From positions 1 to 62,889 of the forward strand of contig JAAZZF010000066.1 in the NCBI GenBank assembly GCA_014239275.1: 62,889 bases of DNA, written 5' to 3'. The notes beneath the pieces are model-generated. The model was not told the DNA's origin and ran no database searches. It was given only the letters and a program-made list of their open reading frames with translations. The stretch comes from Flavobacteriaceae bacterium (GTDB taxonomy: Bacteria; Bacteroidota; Bacteroidia; Flavobacteriales; Flavobacteriaceae). Positions 29,309-37,506 of this stretch are shown here, piece after piece. Numbering within the stretch: the stretch's first letter is position 1; every line of letters begins with the position of its first letter. The translations under genes were made by a program, and so were the position numbers.

Positions 29309-31882
29309 TTATTTAATCTTCTTTTTAATTTCAACTTCAGAAAATGCCTCAATTATATCACCAACAATTATGTCATTATAATTATTGATTTGAATTCCAC
29401 AATCATATCCCTTTGCAACTTCTTTAACATCATCTTTAAATCTTTTTAAAGAAGCTAAAGTCCCTGACATTAAAACAACTCCTTCTCTAATTAATCTTAT
29501 ACTAGATTTTTTAAAAATTTTTCCGTCTGTTATCATGCAACCGGCAATTGTACCAACCTTAGAAATCTTAAAAGTCTCTCTAATTTCAGCATTACCAGTA
29601 ATTTCTTCTTTAAATTCAGGAGAAAGCATTCCTTCCATAGCATCTTTAAGATCATTTATTGCATCGTAAATAATAGAATAATTTCTAATATCAATTTCTT
29701 CTTTATCTGCAATTTGCCTTGCATTTCCTGTAGGGCGGACATTAAACCCTATTATAATCGCATCAGATGCTGAAGCTAATAAAACATCTGATTCCGTAAT
29801 AGCTCCAACTGCTTTATGAATAATGTTGATATGTATCTCGTCAGTAGAAAGCTTTTGAAAAGAATCAGTCAATGCCTCAACAGAGCCATCAACATCTCCT
29901 TTAAGAATAATATTTAATTCTTTAAAATCTCCAAGAGCAATTCTTCTTCCAATCTCATCAAGAGTTATATGTTTCTGAGTCCTAACAGATTGTTCCCTTA
30001 CAAGTTGCGTTCTTTTTACGGCAATTTGTTTAGCTTCTTTTTCATTTTCAAAAACATTAAATTTATCTCCAGCTTGAGGGGCACCATCAAGACCAAGAAC
30101 AGAAACAGGAATTGAAGGACCAGCTTCAACAACTGGATTTCCTCTTTCATCTTGCATCGCTTTAATTTTTCCACTGTGTTGTCCAGCCAAAAGATAATCT
30201 CCAATTTTTAAAGTTCCTGATTGAATTAAAATAGTAGATATATAACCTTTCCCTTTATCTAAAAATGCTTCTACTACTGTTCCAATAGCTGCCTTATTTG
30301 GATTAGCTTTTAATTCTAAAAATTCTGCTTCTAAAAGTGTTTTTTCAAGAAGTTCATCAACTCCTGTCCCCTTTAATGCAGAAACGTCTTGCGATTGAAT
30401 CTTCCCTCCCCATTCTTCTACGAGTAAATTCATGCTGGAGAGTTTTTCCTTTATTTTATCTGGATTAGAGTTTTCTCTATCTATCTTGTTAATTGCAAAA
30501 ATTATAGGCACTCCCGCAGCTTGAGCATGGCTAATTGCTTCTTTAGTTTGAGGCATTACATCATCGTCTGCTGCAATTACAATTATAACTAAATCTGTTA
30601 CTTGGGTCCCTCTCGCTCTCATAGCAGTAAATGCTTCATGGCCTGGGGTATCTAAAAAAGTGATTTTTTGTCCATCCTTTAACTCTACATTATATGCTCC
30701 AATGTGTTGAGTAATTCCACCTGATTCACCAGCTATAACATTCTCTTCTCTAATAAAATCTAGTAACGAAGTTTTTCCATGATCTACATGTCCCATAACT
30801 GTTACTATTGGAGCCCTAGGAAGCAAATCTTTAGGTGAATCAACCAATTCTTGAATTGACTCTTCAATATCTGCCGTTACAAATTCTACTTCATAGCCAA
30901 ATTCATCTGCAACAATGGTCAAAGTTTCAGCATCTAATCTTTGATTCATGGTAACCATAATTCCAAGTGTCATACATGCAGAAATAATTTCTGTTGAAGT
31001 AATTTCCATCATTGTTGCAATTTCTCCAACTGTAATAAACTCAGTAACTTTAATTGTTTTTTTGTCTGCTTCATTTAATGCTAAGTCTTCCTCAGATTTT
31101 AATTTATGTGAATCTCTTTTTTCTTTTCTGTACTTAGCTCCTTTTGATGTAGTTGATTTTCCCTGAAGTTTTTCTAAAGTTTCTCGAATCTGTTTTTGGA
31201 CATCTTCATCAGAAGTTTCAACGGGTGTATTTTTAGTTTTGTTTTGCTTAACAAAATTTTTACTAGATTTCGGAACATCTTTATTAATTCTAATTCTTTT
31301 TCTTTTTAATGAAGGGGCTGATGTTTTATTATCTGATTTTGCGGTTTCAATTTTATTTAAATCTATTTTATCTCCAACAGTTTTTAGTCCACTCAGTTTT
31401 TTATATTGAGTTTTTATTTTTGAATCTGCCTTTTTAGTTTCTACAGCTTCACCAACTTCTTTTTTATCAAGTTTTGGCTTTTCTTCTTTTGGCTTTTCTT
31501 TTTCCGTTTCTTTTTTAGAAACTTTAAGATTAAGTTTTTCTAAATCAATTTTTCCAATTTGAACAGGTTTAGTGATTTTTGCTTTTCCTTGAATTACAGC
31601 ACTTTTTGCATTTAATTTTTCTTCTTGTTCTCTTTCCAATTTTAATCTTAACTCTTCCTTTTCTTTTCTTTTTTCTTCACTTAAATCATGAGATTCAACC
31701 TTACTAGATTTATCTGAGCGAAATTCTTCTAATAATAGATTATATTGATCTGAAGAGATTTTAGCTGTAGGTCTAGCTTCTACCTCATGTCCATTAAGTG
31801 ATAAAAATTCAACTGCTCTATCCAATGAGATATTAAACTCCCTTAAAACTTTATTTAATCTTTTCAATTGTACTTCACTCAT
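29309..31882 (-). CDS. infB: Translation initiation factor IF-2
   Basis: The 857-residue GTPase has a Lys/Glu-rich N-terminal extension (about 50-270), then the IF-2 G domain with P-loop [18 protein letters not shown] and NKID motifs (about 355-500), and domains II-IV ending in the fMet-tRNA-binding region. It positions initiator tRNA on the 30S subunit. It lies 12 bp after nusA in the conserved nusA-infB order. Its stop codon abuts that of the convergent SPOR gene. Confidence 0.98.
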   Translation of the reverse strand: MSEVQLKRLNKVLREFNISLDRAVEFLSLNGHEVEARPTAKISSDQYNLLLEEFRSDKSSKVESHDLSEEKRKEKEELRLKLEREQEEKLNAKSAVIQGKAKITKPVQIGKIDLEKLNLKVSKKETEKEKPKEEKPKLDKKEVGEAVETKKADSKIKTQYKKLSGLKTVGDKIDLNKIETAKSDNKTSAPSLKRKRIRINKDVPKSSKNFVKQNKTKNTPVETSDEDVQKQIRETLEKLQGKSTTSKGAKYRKEKRDSHKLKSEEDLALNEADKKTIKVTEFITVGEIATMMEITSTEIISACMTLGIMVTMNQRLDAETLTIVADEFGYEVEFVTADIEESIQELVDSPKDLLPRAPIVTVMGHVDHGKTSLLDFIREENVIAGESGGITQHIGAYNVELKDGQKITFLDTPGHEAFTAMRARGTQVTDLVIIVIAADDDVMPQTKEAISHAQAAGVPIIFAINKIDRENSNPDKIKEKLSSMNLLVEEWGGKIQSQDVSALKGTGVDELLEKTLLEAEFLELKANPNKAAIGTVVEAFLDKGKGYISTILIQSGTLKIGDYLLAGQHSGKIKAMQDERGNPVVEAGPSIPVSVLGLDGAPQAGDKFNVFENEKEAKQIAVKRTQLVREQSVRTQKHITLDEIGRRIALGDFKELNIILKGDVDGSVEALTDSFQKLSTDEIHINIIHKAVGAITESDVLLASASDAIIIGFNVRPTGNARQIADKEEIDIRNYSIIYDAINDLKDAMEGMLSPEFKEEITGNAEIRETFKISKVGTIAGCMITDGKIFKKSSIRLIREGVVLMSGTLASLKRFKDDVKEVAKGYDCGIQINNYNDIIVGDIIEAFSEVEIKKKIK

Positions 31883-31894
31883 AAAATTTTTTAT

Positions 31895-33127
31895 TTATTC
31901 CGAGAATTCTGCATTTAAAACTTTTCTTATTTCAATGATAGTTTCCTCTTCTAAATCTGTTCTTTTAATTAAATCTTCAATATCTTGTTCCAAAACACTT
32001 TTAGCAGTATCTAATCCTGCCTTTTTAAGCTCTTCTAAAACCCAATCTTCTATTTCATCTGAAAACTCTGTTAATTCAACATCTTCTTCAGCACCCTCTC
32101 TATATACATCAATTTCATAACCTGTTAACTGGCCAGCTAACCTAATGTTAAATCCTCCTCTTCCAATTGCTTTTGAAACCTGTTCTGGATCCATAAAAAC
32201 TTCAACTGTTTTATTTTCTTCATTAATTTTTAATGAAGAAATTTTAGCAGGGCTCAAAGCTCTGGTAATTAACAACTGAATATTATTTGTGTAATTAATC
32301 ACATCTATATTTTCATTGCCTAACTCTCTAACAATACCATGTATTCTAGAACCTTTCATCCCTACACAAGCACCAACTGGGTCTATCCTATCATCATAGG
32401 AATCAACTGCTACTTTTGCTTTCTCTCCAGGAATTCTAACAACTTTCTTGACCGAAATCAATCCATCAAAAACTTCTGGAATATCTTGCTCAAATAATTT
32501 CTCCAAAAACTTTGGAGAAGTTCTAGACATTACTATAGAAGGCTTGTTTCCTTTTAATTCTACAGATTCTATAATCCCTCTTATAGAGTCTCCTTTTCTA
32601 TAAAAATCAGAAGGAATTTGCCTATCTTTTGGCATAATTAATTCATTTCCTTCATCATCTAAAAGTATTACAACATTATGTCTTATATGGTGAACTTCGG
32701 CAGTATAAATTTCTCCTATTAAATCAATAAATTGCTTATAAATAATTCCATTGTCATGTTCGTTTATTCTTGAAACTAAGTTTTGTCTAAGAGCCAAAAC
32801 AGTTCTTCTGCCTAAATCAATTAGTTTAACTTCTTCAGAAACATCTTCACCAACCTCAAAGTCTGGTTCAATTTTTCTAGCTTCAGAAAGAGATATTTCC
32901 TGATTTTCATCTTCCACTGAATTATCTTCTACAACAATTCTGTTTCTCCAAATTTCTAAATCCCCTTTATCTGGATTTATAATTATATCAAAATTGTCAT
33001 CATCTCCATATTTCCTCTTTAAAGTGTTCCTAAAAACCTCTTCTAGAATTGACATAAGAGTAACTCTGTCAATAAATTTTTCGTCTTTAAATTCTGAAAA
33101 CGATTCAATTAAGGCTAAATTTTCCAT
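31895..33127 (-). CDS. nusA: Transcription termination/antitermination factor NusA
   Basis: The 410-residue protein has the NusA domain order: an N-terminal RNA-polymerase-binding domain (MENLALIESFSEFKDEKFID), an S1 domain (about 130-200), and two KH domains (DPVGACVGMKGSRIHGIVRE and VSKAIGRGGFNIRLAGQLTG), ending in a short acidic tail typical of Bacteroidota. It binds nascent RNA and RNA polymerase. Unlike most bacteria, no rimP precedes it; a hairpin and tRNA-Gln lie upstream instead. Confidence 0.97.
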   Translation of the reverse strand: MENLALIESFSEFKDEKFIDRVTLMSILEEVFRNTLKRKYGDDDNFDIIINPDKGDLEIWRNRIVVEDNSVEDENQEISLSEARKIEPDFEVGEDVSEEVKLIDLGRRTVLALRQNLVSRINEHDNGIIYKQFIDLIGEIYTAEVHHIRHNVVILLDDEGNELIMPKDRQIPSDFYRKGDSIRGIIESVELKGNKPSIVMSRTSPKFLEKLFEQDIPEVFDGLISVKKVVRIPGEKAKVAVDSYDDRIDPVGACVGMKGSRIHGIVRELGNENIDVINYTNNIQLLITRALSPAKISSLKINEENKTVEVFMDPEQVSKAIGRGGFNIRLAGQLTGYEIDVYREGAEEDVELTEFSDEIEDWVLEELKKAGLDTAKSVLEQDIEDLIKRTDLEEETIIEIRKVLNAEFSE

Positions 33128-33166
33128 TTATTATAGTTTTATTATAATTAAATTCTATTTAATAAA

Positions 33167-33187
33167 GAGGGGGACAATGTCCCCCTT
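33167..33187. terminator. GC-rich hairpin between tRNA-Gln and nusA
   Basis: A perfect stem GGGGGAC/GTCCCCC with the 3-nt loop AAT, extended by an A-T and a G-T pair, stands in otherwise very AT-rich DNA. On the minus strand it lies after tRNA-Gln and 40 bp before nusA and is followed by TCTTTATT; on the plus strand TTTTT follows 5 nt later. It could end the tRNA-Gln transcript or attenuate nusA-infB. Confidence 0.6.
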
Positions 33188-33266
33188 CAGTTTTTCAATA
33201 ATGCTGTGCGAATATACAAAATTCTTATATAAATTATAATTTACAAGATTCTTAGTATACTAATAG

Positions 33267-33339
33267 TTGGCCTACTAGGGCTCGAACCTAGACTCTTCTG
33301 GACCAAAACCAGACGTGTTACCAGTTACACCATAGGCCA
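33267..33339 (-). tRNA. tRNA-Gln (anticodon UUG)
   Basis: The 73-nt minus-strand sequence folds fully: acceptor TGGCCTA/TAGGCCA, D-stem GTGT/ACAC, anticodon stem TCTGG/CCAGA with loop TTTTGGT (anticodon TTG), T-arm CTAGG-TTCGAGC-CCTAG and discriminator A. CCA is not encoded. A canonical promoter lies 13 bp upstream. Confidence 0.96.
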
Positions 33340-33352
33340 ATGCAATGCTCGG

Positions 33353-33383
33353 CAAATTTAATATAAAGTTTTTGCTGGGCAAA
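33353..33383 (-). promoter_or_regulatory. Promoter of tRNA-Gln
   Basis: On the minus strand TTTG (33383-33380) is followed after exactly 19 bp by TAAATTTG (33360-33353). This is the canonical Bacteroidota -33/-7 arrangement. The -7 box ends 13 bp before the tRNA 5' end. Confidence 0.65.
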
Positions 33384-33459
33384 TTAATTATATTTAAAAA
33401 ATATCTTAAAAATTTAATTATTAATATTGTTTAAATTCGCTTTCAAAAGTAAATGTAGC

Positions 33460-36400
33460 ATGAATAAAAATAAGTTCGAGAAATGGAATAAAATAATTGC
33501 TGCTTTTGCATTTTTTGTGGCTTTAATAACATATTCTCTCACTGTTGAACCAACAGCCAGCTATTGGGATTGCGCAGAATATATTTCCACATCCGCAAAG
33601 CTAGAAATTGGCCATCCCCCAGGGGCTCCTTTATTTCAAATGTTAGGTGCTTTCTTTTCTTCTTTTGCTACTGATTTAGACAAAATAGCATTCATGGTAA
33701 ACATGATGTCCGTTTTTGCTAGTGCATTTACAATACTATTTTTGTTTTTGACCACTACAATTATTGGAAAAAAAATAGTTTTAAAAGAAAATTCTGTTTC
33801 TAATTCAAATGCAATTATAATTCTTGGTGCTTCACTTATTGGATCTTTAAGTTTTGCTTTTTCTGATAGTTTTTGGTTCAATGCAGTTGAAGCTGAAGTC
33901 TATGCCATGGCTACAATGATTATGGCATTACTATTTTGGTTAGGTTTTAAATGGGAAGAAAATATGGACAATTCGGGTGGAGATAAATGGCTAATTCTAA
34001 TTTCCTTTGTTGTTGGTTTATCTTTTGGAGTGCATTTTATGGGATTACTAGCAATACCAGCAATTGGAATGATTTATTTTTTCAAAAAAAATCCTTCACC
34101 AACTTTAAAAAGCTTTATAGCTGCTAATGCTATTTCAATTGCAATTTTATTGTTTATTTTTAAATTATTATTACCCTCAACTCTAGGCCTTTTTGGATAC
34201 TTAGAAGTCTTCTTTGTAAATACTTTAGGACTACCTTTTAATTCAGGAACTATCTTTTCAGTTATCTTAATAATCTTATTCTTCTATTTTGGTATCAGAT
34301 TAACTAGAAAAAAAATATGGATCAAAGCAAATACTTTACTGCTATGTATAATGTTTATTTTTATTGGATTTTCATCTTGGCTAATGATCCCTATAAGATC
34401 AAATGCCAACACAGTAATTAATGAAAATGCTCCCTCTGATGCTCGTGCCTTACTAGCTTATTACAACCTAGAACAATATCCTGATACACATATATTTTAC
34501 GGACCAATGTACTCAGATGCTTATGCGGGGCAAGACCCTAACGAACCTTATAAAGATGATAAGCCAAAATATGAAAGAGACATAAAGTCTGGTAAATACA
34601 TAATAGTTAACGATTGGGAGTCTGGAAAAATAAATTCTAATAGCGAGCATGTAGGATTATTGCCTAGGATGTGGAGCTCAGATCATGCCTCAAACTATAT
34701 GAAATATTTTGGATATCTTCCATTTGAAATAAAAAATGAATATAAGTCTGAAGAAAGTTTAATTCAACTAGTAAATCAATTTCAATCAAGCTTTAATAAA
34801 GGGGATATAGATTCTGATGGATATCACGAGTTTTTATCTCAGTATGGAGGATATCTTAATATTGCTAAACCAACTTTATTGTCTAATATAAAATACCTTT
34901 TCCAATATCAAATGGGCTCAATGTATTGGAGATATTTTATGTGGAATTTTTCTGGAAAACAAAACGACAACCAATGGAAATATGACCTTTTAAACGGCAA
35001 CTGGATTAGTGGGATAAATTTTTTAGACGAATTAAGGCTTGGCCCTCAAGAAAATCTTTCAGAAGATGTTTTAAATAATAAAGGAAGAAATAAATATTAT
35101 TTTCTGCCTTTAATTCTAGGAATTATTGGATTGTTATTCCTATTTAAAAAAGATAAAAATCTTTTTTGGGTAGTTACAGTATTATTTCTTTTTACTGGAT
35201 TAGCTCTTAAAGTATATGTTAATGAAAGAGTTTTTGAACCAAGAGAAAGAGACTATGCTCTTGTCGGTTCTTTTTATGTCTTTTGTATTTTCATGGGATT
35301 GAGCGCAATTTATATTCAAAAAAAACTAAGTCTTATTTTAAAAAATAAACTTTCTGCTCCTTTAACAATCATTTTACTACTATTCGTTCCTTTTTTAATG
35401 GCTTTTCAAAATTGGGACGATCATGATAGATCTAATAGATATACTGCCCAATCTTTGTCTAAAGCATATTTAGATTCTATAGATGAAGGTTCTGATTCTA
35501 TGATATTTTGTGTAGGTGACAACGATACCTTTGCGTTGTGGTATGCTCAAGAAATAGAAAATTATAGAACAGATGTAAGAACAATTAACACTAGTCTAAT
35601 AGCTACAGACTGGTATATAGATCAAATGAAAAAAAGAGCTTATTCTAGCAGTCCTATTCCATCTCAACTTATTCACAAACAATATGCCTATGGAATCAGA
35701 GACTATATTAAACATGAAGCTTTAATTGATTCTGTCAGGTGGGATATAAAAGATTTCATGAACTGGATAGGTAGTGACCATCCCCGAACAAAATATAGTA
35801 ACCTATTAAAACAATACGGAGCGAATTTAGATAATGTTCCAAAATTTACTCAAAACATGATTTTTTATCCAACAAACAAAATCAGAATCCCAGTTAATAA
35901 ACAAAATGTTATTAAAAGTGGGTTAGTTAATGAAAAGGATTCTGGACTAATAGTAGATTACATTGATATAGACTTGCCGACAAGTGGTCTATATAAAAAT
36001 CAACTTTTAATGTTAGATATTTTAGCTAATAATGATTGGGAAAGACCAATATATTTTACTGGTGGAAGCTATAATGATTCTGAGTATTTATGGATGAAAG
36101 ATTACTTACAACTAGATGGGTTAGTTTACAAACTAGTGCCAATTAAAACCCCCATCAATAAAAAAAATCCATATGAATTAGGTAGAATAGATTCTAATTT
36201 AATGTATAAAATAGTTAAAGGCTGGGAATGGGGAAATTCTAATAGTGAAAAAATTTATCACGACCCTGAAACGAGGAAAAACAGTATTTCATTTAGAGGA
36301 AATCTTCACAGGTTAGCTCTTCAATTAATTAAGGATGATGAAAAAGAAAAAGCTGAAGAAATTTTAGATTTATCATTGGAAAAAATGCCAATAGATTATT

Positions 36401-37002
36401 TTGGATTTTATAGCCTATTAGGGCCTTATATTTCTACTTATTATAAGTTAAATAAATACACAAAAGGAGATAAGCTTTTTATAAATTTATCAGATAAATA
36501 CCAACAAAATTTAAATTACTATTCCAAATTATCTAAATCAAAAAATTCTAATTTTTCTATTTATAGCTATGCTGAAAATATAATAACTGATACTGAAAGA
36601 TATCGAAGTTTACTTGAATCCGTTTTAAATACAAACGATGTGAATTTTATTGGTAAAGCAATTGAAAATTTTGTCAAAAGCACTGACTTTGTTAAAGAAA
36701 TTTATGGCGATTATGAATACTTTACTTTATTAAGTCCTTTTATAGAAAATTTATATAAATCAGGGAATTCAAATTTATCAAAAGATCTTTATTTGAATAT
36801 TGCTAATCAGTTAAAAGATCGATTAAATCTTTTTATTGAAATGTCCAAAGAAAATAAATCAGAATATGTGGAAAATATTGCTAATAATCTATTTGAGTAT
36901 AGTAAAATCTTGAATGTACTTAAAGATTATGAAGCTGATAAATCACTAATAAAATCTGAGATCGAATCTTTTATAAATATTAAAGAAAAGTTAACTAATT
37001 AA
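33460..37002 (+). CDS. DUF2723 family membrane protein (GT-C glycosyltransferase-like)
   Basis: I start the gene at ATG 33460 (MNKNKFEKWNK); the frame also reaches a TTG 33 bp earlier. The 1180-residue protein has a first half with about 11-12 membrane helices and the DUF2723 signature SYWDCAEYISTSAKLEIGHP just after helix 1, with an acidic pair region as in GT-C enzymes. The second half is a large soluble C-terminal domain with helical, TPR-like repeats. Family members resemble protein O-mannosyltransferases and probably transfer a lipid-linked sugar on the periplasmic side; the acceptor is unknown. Its stop overlaps that of the convergent thioredoxin-like gene by 4 bp. Confidence 0.88.
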   Translation: MNKNKFEKWNKIIAAFAFFVALITYSLTVEPTASYWDCAEYISTSAKLEIGHPPGAPLFQMLGAFFSSFATDLDKIAFMVNMMSVFASAFTILFLFLTTTIIGKKIVLKENSVSNSNAIIILGASLIGSLSFAFSDSFWFNAVEAEVYAMATMIMALLFWLGFKWEENMDNSGGDKWLILISFVVGLSFGVHFMGLLAIPAIGMIYFFKKNPSPTLKSFIAANAISIAILLFIFKLLLPSTLGLFGYLEVFFVNTLGLPFNSGTIFSVILIILFFYFGIRLTRKKIWIKANTLLLCIMFIFIGFSSWLMIPIRSNANTVINENAPSDARALLAYYNLEQYPDTHIFYGPMYSDAYAGQDPNEPYKDDKPKYERDIKSGKYIIVNDWESGKINSNSEHVGLLPRMWSSDHASNYMKYFGYLPFEIKNEYKSEESLIQLVNQFQSSFNKGDIDSDGYHEFLSQYGGYLNIAKPTLLSNIKYLFQYQMGSMYWRYFMWNFSGKQNDNQWKYDLLNGNWISGINFLDELRLGPQENLSEDVLNNKGRNKYYFLPLILGIIGLLFLFKKDKNLFWVVTVLFLFTGLALKVYVNERVFEPRERDYALVGSFYVFCIFMGLSAIYIQKKLSLILKNKLSAPLTIILLLFVPFLMAFQNWDDHDRSNRYTAQSLSKAYLDSIDEGSDSMIFCVGDNDTFALWYAQEIENYRTDVRTINTSLIATDWYIDQMKKRAYSSSPIPSQLIHKQYAYGIRDYIKHEALIDSVRWDIKDFMNWIGSDHPRTKYSNLLKQYGANLDNVPKFTQNMIFYPTNKIRIPVNKQNVIKSGLVNEKDSGLIVDYIDIDLPTSGLYKNQLLMLDILANNDWERPIYFTGGSYNDSEYLWMKDYLQLDGLVYKLVPIKTPINKKNPYELGRIDSNLMYKIVKGWEWGNSNSEKIYHDPETRKNSISFRGNLHRLALQLIKDDEKEKAEEILDLSLEKMPIDYFGFYSLLGPYISTYYKLNKYTKGDKLFINLSDKYQQNLNYYSKLSKSKNSNFSIYSYAENIITDTERYRSLLESVLNTNDVNFIGKAIENFVKSTDFVKEIYGDYEYFTLLSPFIENLYKSGNSNLSKDLYLNIANQLKDRLNLFIEMSKENKSEYVENIANNLFEYSKILNVLKDYEADKSLIKSEIESFINIKEKLTN

Positions 37003-37295
37003 ATAAAATCCTTAATTAGATTAATTAGAGTATTCGCATCTTGTTCTCCACTCTGTCTCCATACCATTTCTCCTCCTTTGTAAATCATTAGTGTTGGTAA
37101 TAATTTAACTCTAAGAGCCTCTGCTAATTCATTGTTCTTATCTACGTTAATTTTAATTACTTTTCCTTTATCACCAATGGCTGCTGCTACATCTCTTAAA
37201 ATAGGATGCATAGCAGATGAAGAGTCATTATCATCTGTATAAAAATCTAATAAAATTGGCACTTCTAAACTAATAAGCTCACCAAATTTTGACAT
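36999..37295 (-). CDS. Thioredoxin-fold protein lacking the active-site cysteines
   Basis: The 98 residues cover a complete thioredoxin fold with the cis-Pro loop (LLPTLMIYKGGEMVWRQSG). At the place of the W-C-G-P-C motif the sequence is DFYTDDNDSSSAMHPIL: both cysteines are replaced (Asn and Ser), and there is no Cys anywhere in the protein. It therefore cannot do dithiol-disulfide exchange and may act as a binding or chaperone-like module. Similar Cys-poor relatives seem to occur in flavobacteria. A -7 box lies 5 nt before the ATG, and a strong stem structure begins 43 bp upstream. Confidence 0.85.
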   Translation of the reverse strand: MSKFGELISLEVPILLDFYTDDNDSSSAMHPILRDVAAAIGDKGKVIKINVDKNNELAEALRVKLLPTLMIYKGGEMVWRQSGEQDANTLINLIKDFI

Positions 37296-37300
37296 AAATC

Positions 37301-37308
37301 CAAATTTA
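37301..37308 (-). promoter_or_regulatory. Candidate -7 box directly before the thioredoxin-like gene
   Basis: The minus strand reads TAAATTTG, an exact TAnnTTTG match, 5 nt before ATG 37295. If used, the mRNA would be leaderless and would not include the stem structure at 37339-37411. Confidence 0.4.
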
Positions 37309-37338
37309 TTTTAATACAAAAGTAACATTTTTTAAAAA

Positions 37339-37411
37339 TTAGAGTTTTTTTATGTAATTACAGAAATTTCCACTCCACATACTACCCTTCCTGTAATTGC
37401 CAAAACTCTAA
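37339..37411. ncRNA. Candidate structured RNA or bidirectional cruciform between trx-like gene and polA
   Basis: An outer 10-bp perfect stem (TTAGAGTTTT at 37339-37348 with AAAACTCTAA at 37402-37411) encloses, after an asymmetric bulge (5 nt and 1 nt), an inner 10-bp stem (GTAATTACAG at 37354-37363 with CTGTAATTGC at 37391-37400, one G-T pair). The 27-nt loop is rich in C and A on the plus strand and rich in GGA/GGG on the minus strand. On the minus strand a run of five T follows the outer stem. It matches no RNA family I recognise. It could be a small RNA, a leader of either flanking gene, or a terminator-like element. Confidence 0.4.
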
Positions 37412-37506
37412 ATCCTTTATTTGCATTTAAATATTGATTTTTTGAAAAAAATAGGCTATCTAATAGGTATATTTTTTAAATTTAGAAACCTATTTAAAAT
37501 TATAAA

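Noticed and set aside
37339..37411. Identification of the stem structure as SRP RNA, 6S RNA or tRNA-like
   Set aside because: The minus-strand loop has a GGAAGG stretch but lacks the conserved SRP tetraloop and asymmetric loop context; size and fold do not fit 6S RNA or a cloverleaf.
37440..37480. Promoter for polA (TTTG followed by TATATTTT)
   Set aside because: The spacing is 23 bp instead of about 19 and the -7 box lacks the final G; too weak to list.
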